Part shown: piece by piece, positions 32,101-40,935 of the stretch
Numbering within the stretch: position 1 is the stretch's first letter
Layout: each line of letters begins with the position of its first letter
From: Zelonia costaricensis
Taxonomy: Eukaryota; Euglenozoa; Kinetoplastea; Trypanosomatida; Trypanosomatidae
Reading direction: 5' to 3'
Assembly (NCBI GenBank): GCA_030849075.1
Contig: JASAOO010003506.1
Location: 18,769-82,768 of the forward strand
Length of the DNA stretch: 64,000 bases
Notes under the pieces: generated by a model
What the model saw: only the letters and a program-made list of their open reading frames with translations
Databases searched by the model: none
What the model was told of the DNA's origin: nothing
Made by a program: the position numbers and the translations under genes

Positions 32101-35100
32101 GCGGAACAAGGCGCGGTACTGCGCAAACACGCTCTCCACAAAGTCGCGGCGTGTGCCCTGCGGCGCCGTGCCGCTGAGAAGCGACAGGCACGAGTCAAGG
32201 TACACGACACGGTGCCGCAGCAGCGACGGGGCGTGCTGCAGCGGCGGCATCGGCAGCGCGCACACCTGCGGCGCAGGGTACTGCAGCAGCCGCAGCGTCT
32301 CGGCGCTGGAGAAGAGCGTGCGCGACCCGTCGGCGCCGCTGCGCGCTGCAGCCGCCACGAGCCACGCATCCGTCGCACAGCTCGCCCGCGCCGCCATCGA
32401 GGCCAGCAGCGCCGCCTCGGCGAAGTTCACCGTGACGTCCTCGTAGCCGCCGTACTCGGCCAGCAGCTGCATCACCTGCTCGTACAGCAGCTCACTCCAC
32501 GCCGTGCGGCTGGCGATCACCTCGGCCGCGGCGTCGGCGTCCAGCTCGCCGCTCGCGGGCGGCGCGAAGAGGCCGAGCACGCGCGCGTCGGACAGCAGCG
32601 TCGTGCACACCTGGTAGAGCTGCCGGAGGAGCGTGGCGTAGCGCATCCCGGTTGCATCAGGGCGCGCGACGTACTTGCGGTGGGCGCGGCGCAGGTGCTC
32701 CTTCTCCTGTGCCTGCAGCGCCGCCACGATCGTGCGCTGCGGGCACTGCTCGCGGAGCGCGAGCTGCGCCGCCCAGGCGAAGGCGCCGTCGAGGCGGGTG
32801 AGCAGCGCCAGCTCCTCCGTGGCCACCACCCGCTTACACTCGCGGCGGTACATCGGGTCCACCGGGGACTGCGGCAGCAGCAGGCGGCACTTGAGCACCC
32901 ACAGCAGCGTCACGCCGGGCATCAGGTCGGCCTCGTCGCCGCGCAGTCGGTGCAGGAGGGCGGCGAGCAGCGGCTTCTGCCGCGCCAGCGGCGCTGCCGT
33001 CGCCGTCGCCGCACCCGCGGATGAGGCGAGGGTGGCGTGCGCCTCACCAAATATGGTCAGCCGCCCGATCGCAGTCGACGACGCCCGCACCGGTGGCAGC
33101 GGCGTCGGTGCGCTGCCAACGAGGTCGGGGAAGCACGTGCACAGCACTCCGATGAGCTCCCGCTGCGAGTTCGTCGCCCACTCCTCCAGCGGCGCGGCCG
33201 CCGCCAGGGGTGAGGTGCGCAGGAACGCGTGGAGGCCCGCCAGGGCGCGCTGCCGCGGGTTGTCGGCGCGGCCGATGTCCATGACGGGCACCTGCGCGCC
33301 GTAGTGCACGCACTCCGCCGCGGCAACGGCCCACGCGCCGGCGAAGAGGTGCCGCGTGCCGGCGGCGCCGTAGCGGCTGGCGAAGCGGCTGACCAGCAGC
33401 GGCGTCAGCTCGGCAAGCGCGTCGGACATGTCGGCCGGCGCGGCGGGCGACAGCGCCTGCACGCCGCGCCACAGCGCCAGCTCGAGCTCCGTGAAGAGCG
33501 GCAGCTTCTCCGTGTAGGTGTCCACGAACGCAAGCATGCGCACCTGCACGACAGGAAGGAGGTGGTGCGCCGACGGCACCGGCAGCGGCGGCGCCGACGT
33601 CGCGGCAAGCGCGGCCCTGGACTGCGCCGCGTACGTGGCAGACGTGGCGCGCAGGTACAGCAGTTGCTGCAGGCACGCAAAGCCCTCGCGGAACGCGGCC
33701 GACTCCCACAGCGCGTGCAAGAGGGCCGTGGCAGCCGCGCCGTCACCGGCGCCGGCAGCTGCGAGCGTGCGCCCCTTCGCCGGCGCTGCCGCGTGGGCGG
33801 CGGTGTTCCAGGCCTGTAGGAGGCGGCGCTCCTCGGCTGTCGTGATGTGCGGGGTCGGCACGTAGCGGTGCAGCGGCGCCTTGCCGCCCAGGAGAGGGAA
33901 GGGAAGGTCGAGGTGCTGCTGAAGCGTGTCGAGGAAGTCCGCGGCGGCCTGGACGAGCGCGGCGGCGTGCGGCGAAGGCGGCGTCGTCTTGCGTGCAGTG
34001 TTGCACACCAGCGCCGTGTACGTGACGAGGGGAATGTAGTTGTCCGAGTGCACGCCGTGCTCGGCGGTAGTGTACTGCACCACGAGCCGCGCGAACGGCG
34101 CGACGAAGCGGAGTAGCAGCTGAAGCGTGGCCGGCAGCGCGGCCGCACCGGTGTGACTCGTGAGCTGCGCCTGCAGCGCGTCGCAGAGCCGCATGAGGGC
34201 GTTGTTGACGAGAGTGGAGCTCACCACCTGCATCTGCGAGCCCCACAGGGCGGCGAGGGCGTCGGCGTGTGGGCCTAGCAGCCGGATCGCTCGTGTGTAC
34301 ACGCTGGCCAACGCCTCCGGCGCACACAGGTCGGCGCGCACGACGACGAGGGCCTGCTCCGCCAGCGTGGCAGGCAGGTGCTCGCGCAGCCACAGTCGCC
34401 GCGCCTCTGTCAGTGCGTCGAGGGCAACGCTGTCGCTGCACTGGTCGAGCACGAAGCACAGCACCAGGTCCTCGAGCTTGTGGGCCGCCGCGAGGTGGTC
34501 GCGCTCCTTCTCCTCTACCTTCACTTCGCCGCCACACGTGGCCGCGTCTGTGACGGCCGCAGCGGTGCGGGTGTGGGTCAGGTGGTGCTTCAGCGCCAGC
34601 GCCGCCCGCTGCACGCGGCGGCACACCAGCGCCCGCGCCACTGCCTCGCTTGTGGGTGCCGCACTTTCCGCCTCCTCCTCATTGGGCGTTGAGGCCCGCG
34701 CCGACACGTCGGCAGCCGCGGCGTCCTCGTCATGCGAACCGATGAGCAGCGCCTGCAGCAGGTCCGCCGCCGCACTCGGGAAGAGCGCGGCGTCGACGGC
34801 GTCGTCTTGGCCGTCCATGATGCGGCGCAGCAGGTCGAGCAGCTCCGGCTTCGACGCGGCCCAGTGCCCGCTGCGGTTGTGGATGTAGCGGTGCAGGATC
34901 AGGCGCTCCAGCTCGCTGACAGAGCTGTCAGGGCGAAGGAGGCAGCTCGTGCGCAGCAGCGTGAAGATGCTCGGGGCGCCGGCGGAGAGGGCGTCGCTGA
35001 GCTGCGCCGACCCGGCAACCTGTGAGTTGGCGCGGAAGCCGACCGAGACGAACGTGTGGTGGTACCGCAGCAGGCGCGAGAGCACCGGCAGCGGCGGCGG

Positions 35101-38100
35101 GGCGGCACCGACTTCCCCTGACGGCCTCTCAGCAACCTCGGCTGCCGTAGCGGCGGCGGTGGCGGCGTTGTGCTGCAGCTTCCGCGCCGAGATGGCGGCG
35201 TGGGCGCTGAGGGCGAGGCTCTCGGTGGAGGGCACGGCGACCGGCGACACAAAGAGCTCGACGGCGCGGTTGCGCATAGCACGCGAGATTTCGCCGTACC
35301 GCGGGTTTAGCGTCGCGAAGAGGCGGAACCGTGGGTGCGGCCGCACGACGCGCACCTCGTCGTTCACGATGCCCTGCTCGTTCACCGACAGCACGCCGTT
35401 AGGCTCGACGAGCGGGTTCAGCCGGTCCAGCACGCTGGCGTTGCAGTAGTTCACGTTGTCCAGCACAAGCCAGTGCCCCTGCAGCATGGCCTCGAGCACG
35501 AGTGAGTCGCGCCACTCGAACTCGCCCTGCTTGCCCTCGACCTGGTCGAAGCCGCCAAGCAGGTCGACCGTGTCGCAGCTCGCGGTCATGGAGAAGGTGA
35601 CCAGCTTCGCGCCCGCGAGGGCGGCTGCGGTGCGCAGCGCAAACGTCTTGCCAGCGCCCGACGGACCAACCAGCAGCGCGAACTGGTTCTGCTCGACGCA
35701 CACGAGCAGCGACCTGACGAGGTGTGCCTGGGAAGGGAGCAGCAGCAGCGAGCCGAGCTGCTGCGCTTCGGCGGCACCGAGCTCGGCCGTCTCGCGCTGT
35801 GCGAGGCGCTGCCCGGCAAAGTAGACGGCGCCGTCGTCGATCAAGAAGTCGGAGTCGCAGCCGTGACGCACATCGCGGGCGACCTCGTCTTTGGAGAAGC
35901 ACGCCTCAAGCGCCACGCGGCACCGCGCCGCGTCGTCGTCGCTGCGCATACGCTGCAGAAAGAGCATGTCGGCAAACGACGTGGGCCGCTCGCGGGTCTC
36001 GTACGACTGCACGAGCTTGGCCCACCGCAGCACGTCGCGCAGGTTGAACTCCCACGGGCTGCCACGCAGGCCGTAGGCGCGGCGCACCATCGTGTCGTAC
36101 TGCAGCCGCCCGACAAAGTCGACCATGCGCCGCAGCGTGGCCTCCTCAATGTCGGGGCAGACCGCCTGGGCAATCACGATCAAGTCGCTCACCTCGAACG
36201 CCTCGACGTGCACCTTGATGAAGCGGTTCAGGAAGCTGCGCGGCAGCCCTTTGCGACCGCCACCCTCCAGCAACGGGTTCTGGCACGCGAAGACGCGGAA
36301 GTCGTCGTGCGCGTGGAACTCCTCGTTCAGCTCGGGAATGAAAACGGTGCTGCGATGGTCGAGTAGGGCGTTGAGGCCCTCCAGCACCGACTGACTCGCG
36401 AGGTTCAGCTCGTCCAGGATGACCCACGAGCCCTCCTTCAGCGCACGCAGGAGGACGCCGTCAGACCAAGCGAACCGCGGACCCTTCACCCGCGATCGCG
36501 ACTCTCCGTCCCCCGCTCCCCCAGCCTCCGTGCGCAGCTGAGCTGGCGGGTTCACCTCCTCCTCCTCCTCCGCTCCTGCTGGCGCCGTCGCCTCTCCTGC
36601 CGGCACCGCGGCGGCCTCATCGTCGGCGTCGACGTCGTCGCCGGGGCACGGCAGGTAGGTGCCGAAGAGGTCCATGATGTCGGTCTGCTCGCTGAGGTTG
36701 ATGCGGACGACCGGCCGGCCGAGCGCGCAGCCGAGAGCCTCGACGATGCTGGTCTTGCCCACACCGGGGCTGCCTTCCAGCAACACGGCCTTCTTGACGA
36801 GGCTCGCCCGCATCAGCTTGGACAAGTTGCGCCGTGTCGCCGGGGCGCCAAAGAAGAAGCGGCGCTGCATCGACGGCGGCAGCGCCGGCTCGGCCATACC
36901 GTCGCACACCTCCCAAAAGGGCGTCGCGAAGAGGGCCTCGTGGTCGACGGCGGCATGTCCAGCCTGCGCCACCTCGCGCACCGCCTGCGACGTGCAGCTC
37001 TTCTTCACCACCGCGCACGACGCTTCCGACTGCCCGCTGCCGACGCCGATGCCGTCGAGAATGACGGCGTCAAGGCCCTGCAGGAACGCCACCTCGGGCG
37101 CGCAACGGCCGTGCGCCGCGTTCATAAAGGCCACCCAGCTGATGATATCACGAATGCTGATGTGCTGCGGCGCGCCAGAGGTGGCCGTCGACTCGGAGAC
37201 GCGGCAGAGCACGGCGGCCATGCGGGACGCCCACGGCGCCAGCCCCGGCACCAGCCGGCGCGACAGGATCATGCCCACCTCGGCCACGTCCGTCGTGGGG
37301 CGCACGTAGATTTCGGTGAAGCGGTTGCGCAGCGCCGGGGACAATTCCTTCTTGCCAAAGTCGCCGCCCGGGTTCATGGTGGCCATCACCAGGAACCGCT
37401 CGTGCGCGGCGATGCAGTCGGCGCTGCTTTTCTCGGCCAGTGTGACGCTGCGCGACGGCTCGAGAACGCTGTTCAGCCGCTCCAGCACACTGTCCTCCGT
37501 AAGCGAGATCTCGTCGAGCACAAACATGTCACCGTTCAGCATGCTCTGCACAAGCGGGCCGTTGCGCCACTCAAAGAGCGCCTCGTCGCGGCGCTCCGGC
37601 GGGGACGGGCGTAGGCTGCCGAGGAAGTCGGCCGCCTCTGTGTGCTGGTGGCAGTTTAGAATGTGCAGTGGGATGCCCAGCAGCGCCGCCCACAGCTGGC
37701 ACACGGTCGTCTTGCTGCTGCCCGTCTCGCCAACGAGCAGCACCGGCTCCTTGTGCTCGAGGCAGATGCCGACAATCGTGAAGAGACGCTGCATCGACTC
37801 TGTCCAGACGATCTTGTACTCGTCAATGACGCCGCTCTCGATCTGGGTGTAGTACTGCTGCACAAAGGGCCAGTGCTCCGGGTGATAGATGGCCTTCTCG
37901 TTCAGCTCCGCCTTGGTCACCGACTCAATCACGTCGCGCACCACCTGGCGCTCGCTCGGTTTGCGGCACCGCTCCCCAAGAAGCAAGAAGCCGTGCTCGG
38001 CCAGCTGCTGGTACGTCTCCGGACGCCGCTCTGCCCACCGGAACAAGTCGCGCGGCGTGATGAAGCCGTGGCGACCGGCAAAAATCTGCGAATTCTGCCG

Positions 38101-40899
38101 GCGAATCTGCAGCGCCGTCATCACCTCCACCATCTTCTCCGCAAAACTCTGCGGCAGGTCGTAGCGGCGGCACAAGATCGTGCTAATCTCCGTCGTCGGA
38201 ATCTCGTCGACCGTGATTTCGAGAAATCGGTTGCGAAAAGCGCGCGAGAGCATCTTGCGGCCGCCGTAAACGCCGGCCGGGTTCTGCGTCGCGAAAATGC
38301 GGAGCTGCGGGTGCGGCTTGATCGTCTCCTGCGTGTCCGGCACAAAAAGCTCGCAGTTGTCATCGAGCAGACGATTCAGCGCCTCCAGCACGTCGGTTGG
38401 GGCCAGGTTCAGCTCGTCGAGCACCACCCAGTACCCGTGGCGGACCGCGTTGACGAGGATGCCGTCCACGTAGCGCAGCTTGCCGAATTCGTCCGTGACG
38501 TAGTGGCCCAAGTACTCCTGCACCTCGGTGCTGTCGTGGTTGTTAATGCGCACAAATCGGTTGCCAGTCAACTCAGCCAGGTACTTGACCATCGAGCTCT
38601 TGCCAGACGACGTGGGGCCCTCCAGCAGCACAGGCCGGTTCGCGAAAATGGCGCGACCGAGGTTTGTCAGGTGCCCCTTCACACTCTCTGTGAGAATAAA
38701 CGCCTCGTCGCAGTACGGCGCCTCCGTCCCGGCGGGGACCCACATGTGCTCGTACGCAATGAACGCGCCCTCTTTCGGTGCTGCTGGCAGCCTCGGGGAG
38801 CTTGGTCGCTTGCCGCGAAAGATGTTCTTGACAATGAGCTGCTCCACGACAGCGTGGAATTGACGCTGCAGCGGCGTGGCAAACCCGAGCAGCAGGCCAT
38901 CGAAAAGGGCGATCGTGAAGCCGTAGAGCGGGGTGGCCCGCCGTACGTACGACAGCGCGCGTGTGAGGGTGCGGAGGCTGAACGACGGCGCCTTCGACTC
39001 CCCGTCCAGTGCGCAGAGCTTCGTCTTGGCGTTGTTCACGCAGTCAAGGAAAAAGTCGGTTATTTCGTCCACCTTGGCGTCTGCAGTGAGGAAGCCGATG
39101 TACTCACGCACCACGATGCTGATGTCATTGCGATTGAACGGCTCGCTGACGTAGTACTCGACAAAGCGCGAGCGCAGCGACGGCGGCAAGTCCTTTTTGC
39201 CGACGTCCGTGGGCGGGTTCATGTTGGCGAAGACGTGGAAGTTCTTGTGCCGCATAATCGGCTCCGATGAATCCTTGTCCGTCAGAAACAGCCGGTCGAC
39301 GTCGCCGAGGACGGAGGAGACGCGCTCGAGAACCTCGGTGCTGGCCAGGTTCAGCTCATCCAGTAGAATCCAGTGCCCCTCGCGCCACGCCTTGACAAGT
39401 GAGCCCTCCTCAAAGAAAAACGCAAAGTTCGTCTTTGTTTTCTCAACCGTGTCCAGCAACTCGTTCGTCGTCTGCTCCAGTGTGTCCCACTGCTGCTGCA
39501 TCGCCGCATCGTACACGACCGTCGCGCTCTTCGCCTTGAAGGAGCCACATCCCTTTATGATCTGCCCAAGCGTCCGATCCCACTTGCGGCCGTTGACGGA
39601 CTGCTGCAGCATGCCCAAAAACGCCGCGTTCTTTTCAGCGTTGAAGCAGGCGGCGAAAAGCTCGGTAAACGTGCCGTAGAGCTCCCGCACCTTCACGCCG
39701 ACGTCCAGCGGCTTCCAGCCGCCCATAAAGTCCGACGAGTCAGTCTGCTGGTTGAGGTTGTGCACAATGAGCGACTGGCCGAGCTGGTCCGCCAGGTACT
39801 GAACAATGAAAGTCTTCCCCACGCCAGTTTCACCGGTGAGCAGCACATGCTCGTTCGACTCCACGGCAGCCGCCAGCCGCTCCAGAAGCGACATCGCGTG
39901 CGTCGTCGGCGCAAACGCGACGCGGCTCTCACGCGATAAGCCGGACACGGTCGAGATGAGTGGAATTTGCACGCGTCCGACAGAGTACGTTTCCGTGGCG
40001 AGCGCCTCCTGCGGCCGGCATTCTAGAACAAGCGGTTCGGCGACGTTCATCGGCACCCCGCACGCCTCGGCGACAAGCTTCAGCACCGCCGCGCGCTCGT
40101 TTCCAGGCGGGTACTTCGCTACGAGGCAGTCGAACGCCTCCTTGACCATCGTCTCACGCGTCCGCGACGCGATAAAGGCAGCTGTGCCCTTGCCGTTATC
40201 GTTACCATTACAAGGCGAGCTCGGCAGCCGCCTACTTACTCGTTTACTCCACCGCAACAGGTTCTGCAGCCCGACGAGGCTGGCGCCAGTGGACGGTGAG
40301 GTGATGGTGGCAAGGTTTTGCACAACGGGCAGTGGGACGTTGTTGTACGTTTCGTTGACGATGGTGCACATTTCGATCGCGGAAAGGTTGTCCATAATCA
40401 CAGTGCCCCAGAGCTCGGCGTACGGCACCGCGTTGGTTTTGCGCGTGAGTAGGGCCGCGCCGGAGGTGTACAGCTGCTGCGTCGCAATGAGCTTGAAGCC
40501 GTGGTGTGCGCGCAGGAACTTGTTTTTGTCCGGAATAAACAACGTCGAGCTTTCCAGGAGCGACAGCAACACAGAAAAGACATCGAAAGAGGCGAGATCG
40601 ATGTCCTCCATCAGCACCCAGTAACCGTGCTGCACGGCAACCGTCAACGGACCTGGCACCCATTCAAACGCACCAGGAGTCTGCGTGGCGCTGAACTTTC
40701 CCAGTAGGTCCTTACTGTCAAAAGTGTCGTCTACGTTGACCTGAATCATCGTCTCCTTGGCGCCGTGCTTCTCCGCCAAATGCAGAACCGATGCGCTTTT
40801 GCCGCAGCCGATTTCACCCTGAATAAGGACGGCATTGCTGGTCTCCAGCGCCAGCTGGATGTTCTCCAGATTTCGCACCACCGTCGGCGTCAAGATCAT
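26173..40899 (-). CDS. MDN1: Midasin, giant AAA+ ATPase of 60S ribosome assembly
   Basis: This 4908-aa protein is midasin (Rea1), the dynein-like ATPase that strips assembly factors from pre-60S ribosomes in nucleolus and nucleoplasm; the yeast protein is almost the same length. Six AAA+ modules fill about residues 1-2000, with Walker A motifs near residues 28, 355, 760, 1057, 1375 and 1744. Walker B motifs include LDELNLA in AAA2, 3 and 5, LDEISL in AAA4, EDIDLA in AAA1 and a degenerate LDNVNY in AAA6. A long helical linker follows to about 4000, then a very Asp/Glu-rich stretch (about 4000-4550). The C-terminal MIDAS/VWA domain has DDSLS at residues 4638-4642, the DxSxS metal site that grips substrates such as Rsa4 and Ytm1. 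AAA4 Walker A reads GETGSSKT, with serine at the invariant glycine. The start at 40899 is the first ATG after a CTAG splice site only 7 nt away. It is the first gene of the minus-strand array. Confidence 0.98.
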   Translation of the reverse strand: MILTPTVVRNLENIQLALETSNAVLIQGEIGCGKSASVLHLAEKHGAKETMIQVNVDDTFDSKDLLGKFSATQTPGAFEWVPGPLTVAVQHGYWVLMEDIDLASFDVFSVLLSLLESSTLFIPDKNKFLRAHHGFKLIATQQLYTSGAALLTRKTNAVPYAELWGTVIMDNLSAIEMCTIVNETYNNVPLPVVQNLATITSPSTGASLVGLQNLLRWSKRVSRRLPSSPCNGNDNGKGTAAFIASRTRETMVKEAFDCLVAKYPPGNERAAVLKLVAEACGVPMNVAEPLVLECRPQEALATETYSVGRVQIPLISTVSGLSRESRVAFAPTTHAMSLLERLAAAVESNEHVLLTGETGVGKTFIVQYLADQLGQSLIVHNLNQQTDSSDFMGGWKPLDVGVKVRELYGTFTELFAACFNAEKNAAFLGMLQQSVNGRKWDRTLGQIIKGCGSFKAKSATVVYDAAMQQQWDTLEQTTNELLDTVEKTKTNFAFFFEEGSLVKAWREGHWILLDELNLASTEVLERVSSVLGDVDRLFLTDKDSSEPIMRHKNFHVFANMNPPTDVGKKDLPPSLRSRFVEYYVSEPFNRNDISIVVREYIGFLTADAKVDEITDFFLDCVNNAKTKLCALDGESKAPSFSLRTLTRALSYVRRATPLYGFTIALFDGLLLGFATPLQRQFHAVVEQLIVKNIFRGKRPSSPRLPAAPKEGAFIAYEHMWVPAGTEAPYCDEAFILTESVKGHLTNLGRAIFANRPVLLEGPTSSGKSSMVKYLAELTGNRFVRINNHDSTEVQEYLGHYVTDEFGKLRYVDGILVNAVRHGYWVVLDELNLAPTDVLEALNRLLDDNCELFVPDTQETIKPHPQLRIFATQNPAGVYGGRKMLSRAFRNRFLEITVDEIPTTEISTILCRRYDLPQSFAEKMVEVMTALQIRRQNSQIFAGRHGFITPRDLFRWAERRPETYQQLAEHGFLLLGERCRKPSERQVVRDVIESVTKAELNEKAIYHPEHWPFVQQYYTQIESGVIDEYKIVWTESMQRLFTIVGICLEHKEPVLLVGETGSSKTTVCQLWAALLGIPLHILNCHQHTEAADFLGSLRPSPPERRDEALFEWRNGPLVQSMLNGDMFVLDEISLTEDSVLERLNSVLEPSRSVTLAEKSSADCIAAHERFLVMATMNPGGDFGKKELSPALRNRFTEIYVRPTTDVAEVGMILSRRLVPGLAPWASRMAAVLCRVSESTATSGAPQHISIRDIISWVAFMNAAHGRCAPEVAFLQGLDAVILDGIGVGSGQSEASCAVVKKSCTSQAVREVAQAGHAAVDHEALFATPFWEVCDGMAEPALPPSMQRRFFFGAPATRRNLSKLMRASLVKKAVLLEGSPGVGKTSIVEALGCALGRPVVRINLSEQTDIMDLFGTYLPCPGDDVDADDEAAAVPAGEATAPAGAEEEEEVNPPAQLRTEAGGAGDGESRSRVKGPRFAWSDGVLLRALKEGSWVILDELNLASQSVLEGLNALLDHRSTVFIPELNEEFHAHDDFRVFACQNPLLEGGGRKGLPRSFLNRFIKVHVEAFEVSDLIVIAQAVCPDIEEATLRRMVDFVGRLQYDTMVRRAYGLRGSPWEFNLRDVLRWAKLVQSYETRERPTSFADMLFLQRMRSDDDAARCRVALEACFSKDEVARDVRHGCDSDFLIDDGAVYFAGQRLAQRETAELGAAEAQQLGSLLLLPSQAHLVRSLLVCVEQNQFALLVGPSGAGKTFALRTAAALAGAKLVTFSMTASCDTVDLLGGFDQVEGKQGEFEWRDSLVLEAMLQGHWLVLDNVNYCNASVLDRLNPLVEPNGVLSVNEQGIVNDEVRVVRPHPRFRLFATLNPRYGEISRAMRNRAVELFVSPVAVPSTESLALSAHAAISARKLQHNAATAAATAAEVAERPSGEVGAAPPPLPVLSRLLRYHHTFVSVGFRANSQVAGSAQLSDALSAGAPSIFTLLRTSCLLRPDSSVSELERLILHRYIHNRSGHWAASKPELLDLLRRIMDGQDDAVDAALFPSAAADLLQALLIGSHDEDAAAADVSARASTPNEEEAESAAPTSEAVARALVCRRVQRAALALKHHLTHTRTAAAVTDAATCGGEVKVEEKERDHLAAAHKLEDLVLCFVLDQCSDSVALDALTEARRLWLREHLPATLAEQALVVVRADLCAPEALASVYTRAIRLLGPHADALAALWGSQMQVVSSTLVNNALMRLCDALQAQLTSHTGAAALPATLQLLLRFVAPFARLVVQYTTAEHGVHSDNYIPLVTYTALVCNTARKTTPPSPHAAALVQAAADFLDTLQQHLDLPFPLLGGKAPLHRYVPTPHITTAEERRLLQAWNTAAHAAAPAKGRTLAAAGAGDGAAATALLHALWESAAFREGFACLQQLLYLRATSATYAAQSRAALAATSAPPLPVPSAHHLLPVVQVRMLAFVDTYTEKLPLFTELELALWRGVQALSPAAPADMSDALAELTPLLVSRFASRYGAAGTRHLFAGAWAVAAAECVHYGAQVPVMDIGRADNPRQRALAGLHAFLRTSPLAAAAPLEEWATNSQRELIGVLCTCFPDLVGSAPTPLPPVRASSTAIGRLTIFGEAHATLASSAGAATATAAPLARQKPLLAALLHRLRGDEADLMPGVTLLWVLKCRLLLPQSPVDPMYRRECKRVVATEELALLTRLDGAFAWAAQLALREQCPQRTIVAALQAQEKEHLRRAHRKYVARPDATGMRYATLLRQLYQVCTTLLSDARVLGLFAPPASGELDADAAAEVIASRTAWSELLYEQVMQLLAEYGGYEDVTVNFAEAALLASMAARASCATDAWLVAAAARSGADGSRTLFSSAETLRLLQYPAPQVCALPMPPLQHAPSLLRHRVVYLDSCLSLLSGTAPQGTRRDFVESVFAQYRALFRQIEEWEAQERRADELAVLYKEKATVIEGDDEKLQRKLKELFPSYEKEFSEEALEEDAGDKKRADEKLEGRRAKFARILFKERDGFYLRHLVEVHRTFYWRLIGVCIDGPASAAPSSASSSQAAALRDAFRHRFDALAAELHAFPASGSGVSGGATGAAAEEQLVLNGFAARTAMLRTEMQGTAASLEERREAGFNIFLDTDVYELGRFSTPLQALLDAVQRLAEQFPDTPSLQRCLRIGHKIASLPAMSTPLMKVMAGCEVLLRECYEWERNASHEVSLMRHMTELSSFVLRWRRLELHCWAHVFQAKRAELELQAAQQWCTLYDVLLGDGDGAGIEDNHSQSSGEADEGEEAPLLRRCRAAFQHASRFMWAASFGDFSVRLRLLQGFGFQLLAADGLQAPPLANTVLHVCDFFAQFEQLIQQQRDKVVRPIEEDIAEFAKIMRWEDANYYAVRATAEKSHMKMARVLGSLEEALRTPVLGVITAEEQRCEDDVSLGFVLPATAKATPRSKKPKKDAKVPPKPAQKRQRNGKALPAAGAAAAAESEALLPALERQTYLGKAHEFLRDAAEEVIANVTALQQPKTPNQMKVRALKTLFDRLSEAGVPHTHENQVAAWEVLFATTEALLGCRETHRDETAAAAHLEAAAGQQYRFARWLQRLREVERRPHHDLSAAQAKRGTGTAESLFANAVHAAGTLCELFHLHEQLHVLETAVQHSDAAAAESADSAEDMAASTHAVASTAVARALLDDAVEVACLVQSVCGSLAWMAQQPQLVPADAAEPRALVQELVDVSNELWSLCTAHEPLRRSAATVVPPGIAAAYLAALQRVMGVASRLQACRSAANMAAAAKPPLAAVAKVLARQAQSAGHAGERPAADAKRRRTEQPPPSWAARLSRTLAEVDEVLLPAAAGEAIVLEDDEATAPTPAPGASAKAPDDGDGSDDDGEAGSAGSDEDRAPGESAVYAQFTRHGAAVRAALGRLVPALEELLASSCGAATAVVAASPALPCPAASALTASERAELLPRLAVCRREVQRARDAWGTLLTAQCHFGVVVARLFTVLLKKGFCKTEDEEPEDGEGDGEGGQQQSGTGMDDGQGETDVTDQIENEDQLMNMKDKEEQPPEEKDEDEQDDGDEDKAADVETDFNGQKENRSESDGEGDEEGEESDKEMGDVEDGTEQERKKSKKDAGDTDDMNEDAGDAAEEVPEDDLAEGDEHREENEETGGFDDKADEIREAEEERSGEHDVVGDDAKSDMDESDGAGDDDSDSGDTVDRGADDDEAGEEREESALDEELPTDADEEPEEGDTGSEHHAESDAATDDERSAMGEEEVEQDGADAGDATDIEDGGSDAADENVYDGGQQDDREGDEATEAQDKDTTKEKSDKVRKEQAANEEEQPGTEQEQDDAGQNWKKQQEQNEQAQRRDNTEQTRSQHNPYRAVKEALQRHQRQMQQLNLNQHVEVKDEKEEPRADKPPKPEQQQDGAQEDMEEFDWDEDGDREGLAAAEQTEAKPTEANPDDVEDHGSNKGVDDEEEEGDEDASEALQDTRRKRRQNKDEAAELEMKESADAADAEKKKKKRSKKKVRTTAREDEASAAEDEEDEEAPAAKDEQAAATEASAKLERGRQLWLEQETAVQGLSQQLCEQLRLILAPTLADKLQGDYKTGKRLNMKRIIPYIASQFKKDRIWLRRTKPNKRTYQILVALDDSLSMQCNNAGVLSCRAVALIAKALQQLEVGEFGVACFGKATHVVHPLEEPFLADSGPRLFSEITFEQKSTDMKLLLETTLGYLDDARDRMRGQTRSTTQQLQQIMFIISDGQITESRADLRQLMARAEENHQMVVFVLLDIKAAEGDAAVTAAAAAAAATGTGNSAALGVGKASAAPVAPLTPKDLQGLSTAERMRRLKADREARLQRVQSNSILDMQIVEFQAGRVVRRPYMEDFPFPYYLIIRDIQNLPEIIADAMRQWFELLNAGT

Positions 40900-40906
40900 T
40901 GCCGGC

Positions 40907-40935
40907 CTAGCAGAAAAAAAAACGTTCAAAGAAGG
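40907..40935 (-). promoter_or_regulatory. Trans-splice acceptor of midasin
   Basis: On the minus strand a T-rich tract (40911-40935) leads into CTAG with AG at 40908-40907. Only 7 nt separate it from the ATG at 40899, which excludes the upstream in-frame ATG at 41076 from the mature mRNA. Confidence 0.75.
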
